Shown here in pieces: positions 7,025 through 13,906 of a stretch of 16,104 nucleotides of DNA. The position numbers and the translations under genes were made by a program. The stretch is taken from contig DSDX01000105.1 in assembly GCA_011048485.1 (NCBI GenBank), forward strand, positions 1 to 16,104. The letters run 5' to 3'. This stretch comes from Candidatus Aminicenantota bacterium. GTDB taxonomy: Bacteria > Acidobacteriota > Aminicenantia > Aminicenantales > Saccharicenantaceae. Each line of letters starts with the position of its first letter. Positions within the stretch are counted from its first letter, which is position 1. The notes beneath the pieces are model-generated. The model worked only from the letters and a program-made list of their open reading frames with translations. It searched no databases and was not told the DNA's origin.

Positions 7025-7955
7025 ACAAAGGACCCGCCTGGGCATCTTCCTGTCGGTCGCCACGGTCGTCTTTGTGGCCGTGGCCGGATTCTTCGTCGCG
7101 CCCCTGCTCCGCGACCCCGGCACCGCCTATATGATCAAGTTCCGGGACACCTCGGTCCACGGGCTCATCGTCGGAGCGCCCGTCAAGTACCGGGGGGTCG
7201 AGGTCGGCCGGGTCATCCGGATCGATGTCAGCCAAATGGACCTCGACTGCGTCGACGTCGAGGTCAAGATCACGCCGGGCTTGGTCGTCAAGACCGACAT
7301 GATGGCCGTCCTGGTCTATGTCGGCCTGACCGGCCAGAAGTACATCGAGCTCAGCGGGGGCAGCCTCGAGGCCGAGAACCTCGGGGCCCGCGGCGAGATC
7401 CCCACCGGGCGGGGGCTCGGGGAAAAGGCCGACGACATCGTCAACAACATCCAGACCACGGCCGAGCGGATCACGGAGCTCCTGTCGCCCGAGAACATCG
7501 AGCGGTTCGCCGCCTTCCTCGAGAACGCCGAAAAGAGCTCGGCCTCGATCTCGGGCCTCGTCGACTCCCGCCGGGCCTCGCTCGAGAACACGCTGGGGAG
7601 CCTGGAAAAGGCGTCCGTCGAATTCGCCCGGGCGACCGAGACGTTCGTGCCCCTGACCGAGGACCTGAGCCGCCTGGTCCGGACCGTCGAGGCCAACTCG
7701 GAGAAGACCTTGGGCAACATCTCCGAGCGCTTCTCGGCGGAGGAGCTCGGCATGGTCCTCAAAGACGTCCGGGCGTTCCTCGACACGGCCACGGTCAGCC
7801 TGCGCAAGGTCGAGAGCGTCCTGCTCGAGCAGCAGTCGGAGCTCCAGCGGACCTTCGCCAGTCTCGGCGAGGCCATCGAAAACCTGGCCCGTTTCTCCCG
7901 CGAGATCGCGGAGGAACCGTCCTCCATCCTGCGGATACGAAAGGACAAGAAATGA
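7014..7955 (+). CDS. mlaD: MlaD-like MCE-domain periplasmic lipid-binding protein
   Basis: A 313-residue protein anchored by one N-terminal helix (about 10-32) with the rest in the periplasm. Residues about 38-115 form an MCE domain with the typical core FRDTSVHGLIVGAPVKYRGVEVG and GLTGQKYIELSGG (104-116). A long helical, coiled-coil-prone tail (about 140-300, rich in E, S, A and L) follows, as in MCE proteins that build a hydrophobic tunnel across the periplasm. In this system it would receive or deliver lipids from the MlaE/F pump. The start at 7014 (MTHEQRTRLG) is chosen because the transmembrane helix follows at once; an in-frame ATG at 6936 would lie deep inside mlaF. It overlaps mlaF by 11 nt. 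Confidence 0.92.
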   Translation: MTHEQRTRLGIFLSVATVVFVAVAGFFVAPLLRDPGTAYMIKFRDTSVHGLIVGAPVKYRGVEVGRVIRIDVSQMDLDCVDVEVKITPGLVVKTDMMAVLVYVGLTGQKYIELSGGSLEAENLGARGEIPTGRGLGEKADDIVNNIQTTAERITELLSPENIERFAAFLENAEKSSASISGLVDSRRASLENTLGSLEKASVEFARATETFVPLTEDLSRLVRTVEANSEKTLGNISERFSAEELGMVLKDVRAFLDTATVSLRKVESVLLEQQSELQRTFASLGEAIENLARFSREIAEEPSSILRIRKDKK

Positions 7956-8548
7956 TGAGGAAACTCGCCGTCCCGCTGGCCGCCGCTTTCCTCCTCGCCG
8001 GTTGCTTCAGCTCGACGCCGGCCAAGAGGTATTTCCAGATCGTGGCCCTGGAGCAAGACGCCGGGACTCATCCCGAGATCGGCCGGGCCCTCTATATCGA
8101 GCCGGTCCGCGTCGATCCCCTCTATGACGATTTCCGGGTCATCTACCGCGTCTCGCCCTTCGAGCTCAAGTACTACTCCACGGTGTTCTGGGCCAAGAAG
8201 CCCAGCGACCTCTTCCGCGAGGCGATGGGCCAGTATCTCCTGAGGAAGGAGGGCTTCGCCCAGGTGACCATCGATATCCTCCAGGGCGATCCCGATGTCG
8301 TCCTGCGCTCGAACGTCCGGCTGGTCGAGGAGATCGACAACCCCGACGTCTGGTTCGGCCGGCTGGCCATGGACTTCGAGTTCTTCGAGTTCAAGAGCGG
8401 GACGCGTCTGGCCCGCCACTCCTTCGACCGGCGCCTGCCGCTGGGCTCCCGCAAGGTCCAGTTCCTGCCGTCCGCGCTGTCGCGCATCCTCGTCGAGGAG
8501 CTCGACATCGCGGTCGGCAAACTGGCCGGAGCGCTGCTCGGGAAATAG
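7952..8548 (+). CDS. ABC-type transport auxiliary lipoprotein (PqiC/YmbA-like)
   Basis: A 198-residue exported lipoprotein: positive n-region MMRK, hydrophobic core and lipobox LLAGC with Cys18 as the lipidated residue. The mature part resembles the ABC_trans_aux/PqiC family (about 200 aa), with the early SSTPAKRYFQI...ALYIEPV pattern and a C-terminal LVEELDIAV segment. Such lipoproteins sit at the outer membrane and assist MCE transporters; the residue after Cys is Phe, not Asp, which fits outer-membrane sorting. The ATG overlaps the mlaD stop as ATGA, and a second ATG follows directly at 7955. It is the last gene of the operon and ends 17 nt from a convergent gene. No MlaC-like soluble carrier is present, so this lipoprotein may complete the bridge. 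Confidence 0.85.
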   Translation: MMRKLAVPLAAAFLLAGCFSSTPAKRYFQIVALEQDAGTHPEIGRALYIEPVRVDPLYDDFRVIYRVSPFELKYYSTVFWAKKPSDLFREAMGQYLLRKEGFAQVTIDILQGDPDVVLRSNVRLVEEIDNPDVWFGRLAMDFEFFEFKSGTRLARHSFDRRLPLGSRKVQFLPSALSRILVEELDIAVGKLAGALLGK

Positions 8549-8565
8549 CGGCCCGCCCCTCTCCC

Positions 8566-9831
8566 TCAGGCCCGCCCGGCGAACGCCCCCAGGGCCTCGA
8601 ACATCGCCACGATGTTGGCCAGGGGAACGTTGGCCTGGATGTTGTGGACCGCATTGAAGACGTAGCCGCCGTCCCGGCCGAAGATCTCGCAGCGCTCCAG
8701 GACCTCGGCCCGGACCTCGTCGGGCGTCCCGAAGGCCAAGGTCTTCTGGGTATCGACGCCGCCGCCCCAGAAGACGACGTCCCTTCCGAATTCCCCCTTG
8801 AGCCGCCGCGCGTCCATGCCCGCGGCCGAGACCTGGACGGGATTGAGGATGTCGAAACCGCTCTCGATGAAGGACGGGATGAGGGGGAAGACCGCCCCGC
8901 AGGAATGCTTGAAGGTCTTCCAGGCCGTGTGCCCGTGGATCCAGCCGTTGATCCTTTTGTAGTAGGGCATGTAGAGCTCGCGGAAATCGGCCACGGAACA
9001 GAAGGTCGACCGCTGGGTCCCGAAGTCCGTGCCGCAGACGAACACGGCCTGGGGCCGGTCGCCCACGCGCTCGCGGATCCTGGCGAGGTTGGCCAGGGCG
9101 CGCTCGGTCTGGCCCTCGAAGACGGCGTGAACATAGGAACGGCGGGTCAGGGTCGAGACGTACCACTCCTCGACGTCCCGGATGCCCCTGGGGCGCTTGA
9201 GGCCGGGTCCGGGGACGAGGGCGATATCGCCGAGGGCCGTCCCGCCGAAGCTGGCGATGATCCCCCGGCCCGTGGCCGCGGCCCGGACGCACGCCCTCTC
9301 GAAGTGGGCGAGGGCCTCCTCGCCGATCGGCCCGTATTCCTCGAGGTTGTCGTCCGGATCGAGCCGGGCCTCGTCGGTGGGTTCCTGCCGGATGATGGCG
9401 TCGAAGAAGAAGCCGTCCCTGGGCAGGCGGCCGGAGGGCGGGGCCGAACGGTCTCCGCCGGGATGGACGAGGGTGTCGCCGTTCGCGTTTCTGGTCGTCG
9501 CGAAGCGGCCGGACATGAGGACCTCGGTCCCGTCGTCCATGCGCCAGGGCGTCCAGTCCTCGTTGCGGTAGCCGAACATCGTGTCGGGAGCGAAGACGCC
9601 CTCGACGTCGATCCCCAGGGCCTCCTGGAGGTCGTCGTCGATCCAGCCCAGCATCTGGTAGGGCTCGTGGACCTTGACCAGCCGCTTGGCCAGCCCGAAA
9701 TGGTCGCGGAGGCCGATGACGCACTTGACGTGCATGCCGGTGACGCCCGTCCCGTTGAAGTCGACGGGGACGCGGTCGGGCTCACGGTGGGCCAGAGCGG
9801 CGGCCAGGCGCTCCCGGCTCGTCATCGGCAT
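8566..9831 (-). CDS. URO-D/MtaA-like protein with HxC metal motif (putative cobamide-type methyltransferase)
   Basis: A 421-residue member of the URO-D superfamily, opening MPMTSRERLAAALAHREPDR, the N-terminal motif of the family. It has KHSCGAV (308-314) with His309 and Cys311 at the site where MtaA binds zinc, followed by GFDILNPVQ (325-333), FWGGGVDTQKTLAFGTP (354-370) and HNIQANVP (396-403). This set is typical of MtaA/CmuA-like methyltransferase relatives and not of heme HemE, so methyl transfer from or to a corrinoid or thiol is a reasonable guess; the substrate is unknown. GGAGGAG lies 7 nt before the ATG at 9831. A second in-frame ATG at 9825 would give an ATGA overlap with the permease stop. 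It shares an operon with the upstream amino-acid permease. Confidence 0.8.
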   Translation of the reverse strand: MPMTSRERLAAALAHREPDRVPVDFNGTGVTGMHVKCVIGLRDHFGLAKRLVKVHEPYQMLGWIDDDLQEALGIDVEGVFAPDTMFGYRNEDWTPWRMDDGTEVLMSGRFATTRNANGDTLVHPGGDRSAPPSGRLPRDGFFFDAIIRQEPTDEARLDPDDNLEEYGPIGEEALAHFERACVRAAATGRGIIASFGGTALGDIALVPGPGLKRPRGIRDVEEWYVSTLTRRSYVHAVFEGQTERALANLARIRERVGDRPQAVFVCGTDFGTQRSTFCSVADFRELYMPYYKRINGWIHGHTAWKTFKHSCGAVFPLIPSFIESGFDILNPVQVSAAGMDARRLKGEFGRDVVFWGGGVDTQKTLAFGTPDEVRAEVLERCEIFGRDGGYVFNAVHNIQANVPLANIVAMFEALGAFAGRA

Positions 9832-11177
9832 GGCGGGTCTCCTCCCCCCCTTGGCCCGCGGCGGCTGACCCGCCGCATCAGCAGGAAGACCGGGAAGCCG
9901 GCGGCGAAGAAGATCGTCCCGTACAAGGCCTCGCGCGTCTGGGTCGCGAGGACGCTCGCGGCGACGGCCAGCATGAAGAGGATGAAGGCGATCGGCAGGA
10001 CGGGATAGAGGGGGACACGGTAGCCGACGTAGGCCTCGCCGGAGCGCCGGGCCCTGCGCCGCAGGACGAAGATCGAGGACGACACGATGGCCAGGGTGAT
10101 GGTGTCGAGGAACATGACGTAGTCGACGATGTTCTCGAACGTCCGCAGGAGGAAGATCGAGACCAGGATGATGGCGCCGAGGAAGGCCAGGCCGAACTCC
10201 TGGGTCTGGGTCCTCGGGTTGACCTTGTGGAAGACCGCCGGCAGGGTCCGGTCCTCGGCCATGGAGTAGTAGACGCGGGGGATCTGCATCAGGGTGACGT
10301 TGAGAAAGCCCATGGCCGAGAGGAAGATGGCCAGGGACACGACGAGCCGCCCGGCCTCGCCCAGCGTGACCCGGGCCGTCTCCGCGGCGACCAACTTGGC
10401 CGCGGCGATGCCGGGCACGCCGAGCGCCTTGACATAGGCGGCGTTGATGGTCAGGTAACAGGCCAGGACGACCAGGATGCCGAAGAAGATGGCCCGGGGG
10501 ACGTTGCGCCGGGCGTCCCGGACGTCCGCCCCGAAGTTGATCGTGTTCTGATAGCCGCCGTAGGCGTAGAAAACGTAGATGAAGGCGACGCCGAGGGCGA
10601 AGAACCAGGGCCTGTCGAGGGGCAGGGCGGAGGGGCCCTCGGGAACCCTCTTGGACAGGAAGGCCGCCGCCGCGAGGACTCCGATCATGACCACCTTGAG
10701 GACGCTCAGGACGTTCTGGGCCCAGGCGCCGGTCTTGATGCCGAGCCAATTGACGGCCAGGAGGCCGAGGATGAGGATGACCGCCGTGATCTGGACGGTC
10801 GAGGTCGTGGGCGCGGCGCCCGGAAAGGCGATCGGTGTCAGGTACTCCGCGCCGATCAGGGCCACGGCGGCCGCGCCCGCGCCGTTGAGGATGACGACGT
10901 TGGTCCAATTGAGCATGAAGGCCAGGCCGGAGCCGTAGTTCTCGGCCACGACCTTGTAGTAGCCGCCGGGTTGGGCGAAGCGGCCGCCGATCTCGGCGAA
11001 GGTCAGGGCGCCGATGAAGCTGACCAAGCCGCCGAGGGCCCAGGCCGCGTAGAAGAGGGTCGGCGTCTTGGCCGCCGCGGCGACCAGCGCCGGGGTCCGG
11101 AAGATGCCGATGCCGATGATCAGGCTGACGACGATCATGGTGGCGTCGAAGGTGGTCAGCTTGGCCTTGATGGTCAT
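9822..11177 (-). CDS. APC-family amino-acid permease
   Basis: This 451-residue inner-membrane transporter of the amino acid-polyamine-organocation superfamily has about 12 hydrophobic segments. TM1 carries the substrate-site motif IGIGIFRTP (21-29), and FAEIGGRFAQPGGYYKVVAENYG follows TM2, both hallmarks of the family. It probably imports an amino acid or amine by H+ symport or exchange; the substrate cannot be read from sequence. The gene has its own promoter and a weak GAGGA ribosome site about 10 nt upstream of the ATG at 11177. Its stop overlaps the start of the URO-D/MtaA-like gene by 10 nt, so the two are co-translated, suggesting that the permease supplies that enzyme's substrate. Confidence 0.9.
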   Translation of the reverse strand: MTIKAKLTTFDATMIVVSLIIGIGIFRTPALVAAAAKTPTLFYAAWALGGLVSFIGALTFAEIGGRFAQPGGYYKVVAENYGSGLAFMLNWTNVVILNGAGAAAVALIGAEYLTPIAFPGAAPTTSTVQITAVILILGLLAVNWLGIKTGAWAQNVLSVLKVVMIGVLAAAAFLSKRVPEGPSALPLDRPWFFALGVAFIYVFYAYGGYQNTINFGADVRDARRNVPRAIFFGILVVLACYLTINAAYVKALGVPGIAAAKLVAAETARVTLGEAGRLVVSLAIFLSAMGFLNVTLMQIPRVYYSMAEDRTLPAVFHKVNPRTQTQEFGLAFLGAIILVSIFLLRTFENIVDYVMFLDTITLAIVSSSIFVLRRRARRSGEAYVGYRVPLYPVLPIAFILFMLAVAASVLATQTREALYGTIFFAAGFPVFLLMRRVSRRGPRGGGDPPCR

Positions 11178-11200
11178 GCGGCGTGTCCTCGCTGGAAATC

Positions 11201-11228
11201 ATTCTATCCAGGGCGTCGGCTTTTACAA
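11201..11228 (-). promoter_or_regulatory. Candidate promoter of the permease operon
   Basis: Read on the minus strand: TTGTAA (11228-11223), a 16-nt spacer and TAGAAT (11206-11201). The expected transcript begins close to 11194, leaving about 17 nt of leader with GCGAGGAC before the ATG at 11177. The -10 match is good and the -35 match fair. Confidence 0.5.
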
Positions 11229-11244
11229 GGCCCGCTAGGACAAG

Positions 11245-11273
11245 GGGGACATGTTCCGGAGGCACGTGTCCCC
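11245..11273. repeat. REP-like imperfect palindrome with GGGGACA/TGTCCCC ends
   Basis: Outer arms GGGGACA (11245-11251) and TGTCCCC (11267-11273) pair perfectly. Pairing continues inward with a T-G wobble and G-C and T-A pairs, then one mismatch, then CC/GG around a 3-nt loop. The 29-nt element lies in the 184-bp divergent region upstream of the permease promoter. Dispersed palindromes with GGGGAC...GTCCCC ends are known from RAYT-linked REP families; assignment here is by resemblance only. Confidence 0.55.
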
Positions 11274-11361
11274 GTCTTCGAGCGGGACGTCCGAGGGCGC
11301 GGGACTGAAAGTCCTGGCTTTTCGCCTTCTCTTTTGATAGAAATTTTTCCAGGGACCCGCC

Positions 11362-12381
11362 ATGAGCTGTTGTCAAAGGGGACAATCCCCGCGGGGGACC
11401 GTCCCTTCAAGGTTTCGGCGAGCCCTCGGCTTCGAGGCCGGCGCCCTCCTCCTGCTCGCGGTTGCTCTGACGGGCTTGGGCGGGTCTCTCCCGGTTTCCC
11501 GAGCGGAGGGCACGGACCCAGGGTCCATGTCTCCCCCATGCGCCTTGTGCGGCCCCGGCCGGCGGCCGGAAGCCGGATTCGCGCCCATGATCGGTGTCTG
11601 CGCGTCGATCGATGACGCGGCCATGGCCCGGAGCGCCGGCTGCGACTACATCGAGGAGAGCGTCCGGGGCTTCCTCGTCCCCGACCGGCCCGGCCCGGAA
11701 TTCACCGAGAAATTCGCCCTCCTCGAGGCCTCGCCACTGCCCGTCCTGGCCTGCAACAGCTTCCTCCCGGAGGCGCTCAAGTCCGTTGGCCCCGAGGCCC
11801 GCCATGACGGGATCATCGCTTTCGCCGCCACCGCCTTCCGCCGGGCGCGGCGGGCCGGCGTCAAGCATATCGTCTTCGGCAGCTCGGGGTCCCGGGCCAT
11901 CCCGGACGGCTTCGACCCGGCCGAGGCCAGGCGCCAGTTCATCGGCCTGCTCCGGCGCTTGGGGCCGGTTGCCCGGCGCCAGGGTGTCGTCGTCGCCCTC
12001 GAGCCGCTGCGGCGGGCCGAATGCAACTTCATCAACACGGTGGCGGAGGGGGCCGGGATCGTCCGCGAGGTCGGCGATCCCGGCGTCCGCCTCCTGGCCG
12101 ACATCTATCACATGCTGTGCGAGGACGAGGGGCCGGCGTCCATCCTCGCCGCCGGTCATCTGCTCGTCCACTGTCATATCGCCGAAGAGGAAGGACGCTC
12201 GGCGCCCGGGGTCCACGGGGAGGATTTCAGGCCCTACCTCGAGGCGCTCCGGCGGATCGGCTACGCCGGCGGCATCTCGTTCGAAGGCCGCTGGACGGAT
12301 CTCGCCGAGGAGCTCCCGGTCGCCGTCAAGACGCTCGAGGCCCAGATCGCGGCGGTCGCCGGCTCGGCCGGGAGGACATAG
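11362..12381 (+). CDS. Exported sugar-phosphate isomerase/epimerase-like TIM-barrel protein
   Basis: A 339-residue reading frame whose residues 76-335 form a xylose-isomerase-like (AP_endonuc_2) TIM barrel. The expected metal ligands are visible: Glu214 in ALEPLRR, Asp247 in LLADIYHM, His272 in HCHIAE and Glu308 in SFEGRW. Related proteins isomerise or epimerise sugars or keto-sugars. Residues 18-49 (RFRR, then GALLLLAVALTGLGGSLPVSRA) look like a signal peptide, so the enzyme is probably periplasmic. The start is uncertain. Only the ATG at 11362 lies upstream of the signal, with a weak AGGGA site, and its first 16 codons are made by a REP-like palindrome. ATGs at 11527 and 11587 would give a cytoplasmic protein; the barrel itself starts at 11587. 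The Gfo/Idh/MocA gene follows within 30 nt, so the two probably act on the same sugar. Confidence 0.8.
   Translation: MSCCQRGQSPRGTVPSRFRRALGFEAGALLLLAVALTGLGGSLPVSRAEGTDPGSMSPPCALCGPGRRPEAGFAPMIGVCASIDDAAMARSAGCDYIEESVRGFLVPDRPGPEFTEKFALLEASPLPVLACNSFLPEALKSVGPEARHDGIIAFAATAFRRARRAGVKHIVFGSSGSRAIPDGFDPAEARRQFIGLLRRLGPVARRQGVVVALEPLRRAECNFINTVAEGAGIVREVGDPGVRLLADIYHMLCEDEGPASILAAGHLLVHCHIAEEEGRSAPGVHGEDFRPYLEALRRIGYAGGISFEGRWTDLAEELPVAVKTLEAQIAAVAGSAGRT
11377..11407. repeat. REP-like palindrome inside the N-terminal codons of the TIM-barrel gene
   Basis: Arms 11377-11390 and 11394-11407 pair as AGGGGAC/GTCCCTT (with one G-T wobble) and TCCCC/GGGGA, separated by a 2-nt internal mismatch, with a 3-nt loop, GCG. 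It shares the GGGGAC...GTCCC ends of the 11245-11273 element but not its core. It lies 15 nt downstream of the ATG at 11362 and reads in that frame as RGQSPRGTVPS. Confidence 0.6.
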
Positions 12382-12410
12382 AAGAGATGCCCGAGACCAA
12401 GGAGACCCCC

Positions 12411-13877
12411 ATGACGGAAAAGAAGGCGATCACTCGGCGCGGCTTCCTGGAGGGCGGCGCCCGCCTGGCCGCCGGCGCCCTGGCCGCCGGGGCCGTGCCG
12501 CCCTTGAAAAGGGCCCGCGCGGCGGCCGGGGGAGCGTCACCAAGGTCCGGGAGTTCCGCCCGCCGGGCTCCCGGCGCCAACGACCGCGTCAACATGGGCT
12601 TCATCGGCGTCCGCGGCCGCGGCCGGGACCTCTACGGCTATTTCGGCGGCCTCCCCGGCGTTCGGATCGCGGCCCTGTGCGACATCGACAAGAACGTCCT
12701 CGCAGAGCGGGCCGCCGACGTGCAGAAGAGTTTCGGCGAAAAGCCGGCCGTCTACCAAGACCAGCGGGACCTCCTGGCCAACAAGGACATCGACGCCGTG
12801 GCCATCGCCACGCCCAATCACTGGCACGCCCTGGGGACGATCTGGGCCTGCCAGGCCGGCAAACATGTCTATGTCGAGAAGCCGTGCTGCCACACCCTCT
12901 TCGAGGGCCGGCGCATGGTCGAGGCCGCCCGGCGCTACGGCCGCATGGTCGGGGTCGGCTTCCAGAACCGCTCCATCCGGGGCGTTCGTCAGGCCATGGC
13001 CTTTCTCCGGAGCGGCGGGATCGGGGAGGTCTACGCGGCCCGCGGCCTGTGCTTCAAGGCGCGCGACTCGATCGGGCTCGTCCCCGACGGCATCGGAACG
13101 GGCGAGCGCTTCAAGTATTTCGTCTGGAACAACTCGGGCGTGACCTACGACCAGGCCTACATGGACAACGTCGACTACGACGCCTGGCTCGGCCCGGCCC
13201 CGAAGCGGCCGTTCAACTACAACCGCTTCCATTACAATTGGCACTGGCACTGGGATTACGGCGACGGCGACTGCGGCAACCAGGGCCCCCACCAGTGGGA
13301 CATCGCCCGCTGGGGCCTGGGCCAGGACGAGCACCCCCGGACGATCAGCTCGAAGGGCGGCTACTACGGCGAGACGTGCGCCCAGGAGACGCCCAATACC
13401 CAAGCGGCCGAGGTGATCTACGCCGACGGCCGGATGATCGAGTTCGAGGTCCGGGGCCTCCATACCAACGCCGAGGACGGCATTAGGATCGGCAACCTGT
13501 TCTACGGGACCAAGGGCTGGCTCCGCCTCGACGGCGGGGAGTGGCAGTCCTATTTCGGCCGCACGAACGAGCCGGGGCCGGGCTCCGCGACAGCCGGCGA
13601 CGAGGACTTCGGCGACCCGATGATGGCGGCGGCCGAGGGCGGTCACTTCGCCAACTTCATCAACGCCCTCCGGGCCGGAAAGCCCGAGATGCTGACCTGC
13701 CCGATCGATGTCGGCTACATGTCCTCGGCTTTGCCGCTTCTGGCCAATATCTCCTACCGTCTCGATCGCGGCCTCGTCTTCGACGCGCGGAAGGAAAAGT
13801 TCGTCGGCGACCGGCCAGCCGACCGGATGCTCAGCCGCGCCTACCGGCGGCCCTACGTCGTTCCCAAAGTCGTCTGA
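12411..13877 (+). CDS. Tat-exported Gfo/Idh/MocA-family NAD(P)-dependent oxidoreductase
   Basis: A 488-residue secreted oxidoreductase. Residues 8-36 are a twin-arginine signal (TRRGFLEGG, then an Ala-rich core), meaning export in folded form with its cofactor bound. The Rossmann fold starts at MGFIGVRGRGRD (62-73), acidic Asp91 ends strand 2 in ALCDID, TPNHWHA (134-140) follows, and EKPCCHT (156-162) carries the family's EKP lysine. GNQGPHQWDIARW (289-301) resembles the catalytic His/Asp region of bacterial Gfo/Idh paralogues and GH109-type relatives. It probably oxidises or reduces a sugar ring hydroxyl in the periplasm. The ATG at 12411 is preferred: AAGGAG lies 6 nt upstream and the Tat motif is then close to the N-terminus. 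An ATG at 12387 in the same frame is possible. It forms an operon with the preceding TIM-barrel gene. Confidence 0.9.
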   Translation: MTEKKAITRRGFLEGGARLAAGALAAGAVPPLKRARAAAGGASPRSGSSARRAPGANDRVNMGFIGVRGRGRDLYGYFGGLPGVRIAALCDIDKNVLAERAADVQKSFGEKPAVYQDQRDLLANKDIDAVAIATPNHWHALGTIWACQAGKHVYVEKPCCHTLFEGRRMVEAARRYGRMVGVGFQNRSIRGVRQAMAFLRSGGIGEVYAARGLCFKARDSIGLVPDGIGTGERFKYFVWNNSGVTYDQAYMDNVDYDAWLGPAPKRPFNYNRFHYNWHWHWDYGDGDCGNQGPHQWDIARWGLGQDEHPRTISSKGGYYGETCAQETPNTQAAEVIYADGRMIEFEVRGLHTNAEDGIRIGNLFYGTKGWLRLDGGEWQSYFGRTNEPGPGSATAGDEDFGDPMMAAAEGGHFANFINALRAGKPEMLTCPIDVGYMSSALPLLANISYRLDRGLVFDARKEKFVGDRPADRMLSRAYRRPYVVPKVV

Positions 13878-13882
13878 CGAAA

Positions 13883-13906
13883 GCGGCGGAGAGCCCTAGC
13901 CGCCGC
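13883..13906. terminator. Possible shared hairpin between convergent genes
   Basis: GCGGCGG (13883-13889) and CCGCCGC (13900-13906) form a 7-bp GC stem with a 10-nt loop exactly between the convergent stop codons at 13877 and 13896. There is no T-run on either side, so intrinsic termination is doubtful. The right arm overlaps the last codons of the aminotransferase gene. Confidence 0.25.

Noticed and set aside
11300..11361. Promoter for the TIM-barrel gene around TAGAAA at 11338-11343
   Set aside because: The -10 match is weak and no -35 box is found at a suitable distance.
9832..11385. Extension of the MtaA-like frame through the permease region
   Set aside because: The extension is an out-of-frame shadow of the permease; the real protein starts at 9831 with a ribosome site.
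12021..12410. Upstream extension of the oxidoreductase frame
   Set aside because: It overlaps the TIM-barrel gene in another frame; the Tat signal and AAGGAG fix the start at 12411.
11594..13486. Long plus-strand frame (630 codons) across the TIM-barrel and oxidoreductase genes
   Set aside because: Arg/Ser/Pro-rich low-complexity translation, overlapping two well-supported genes in other frames.
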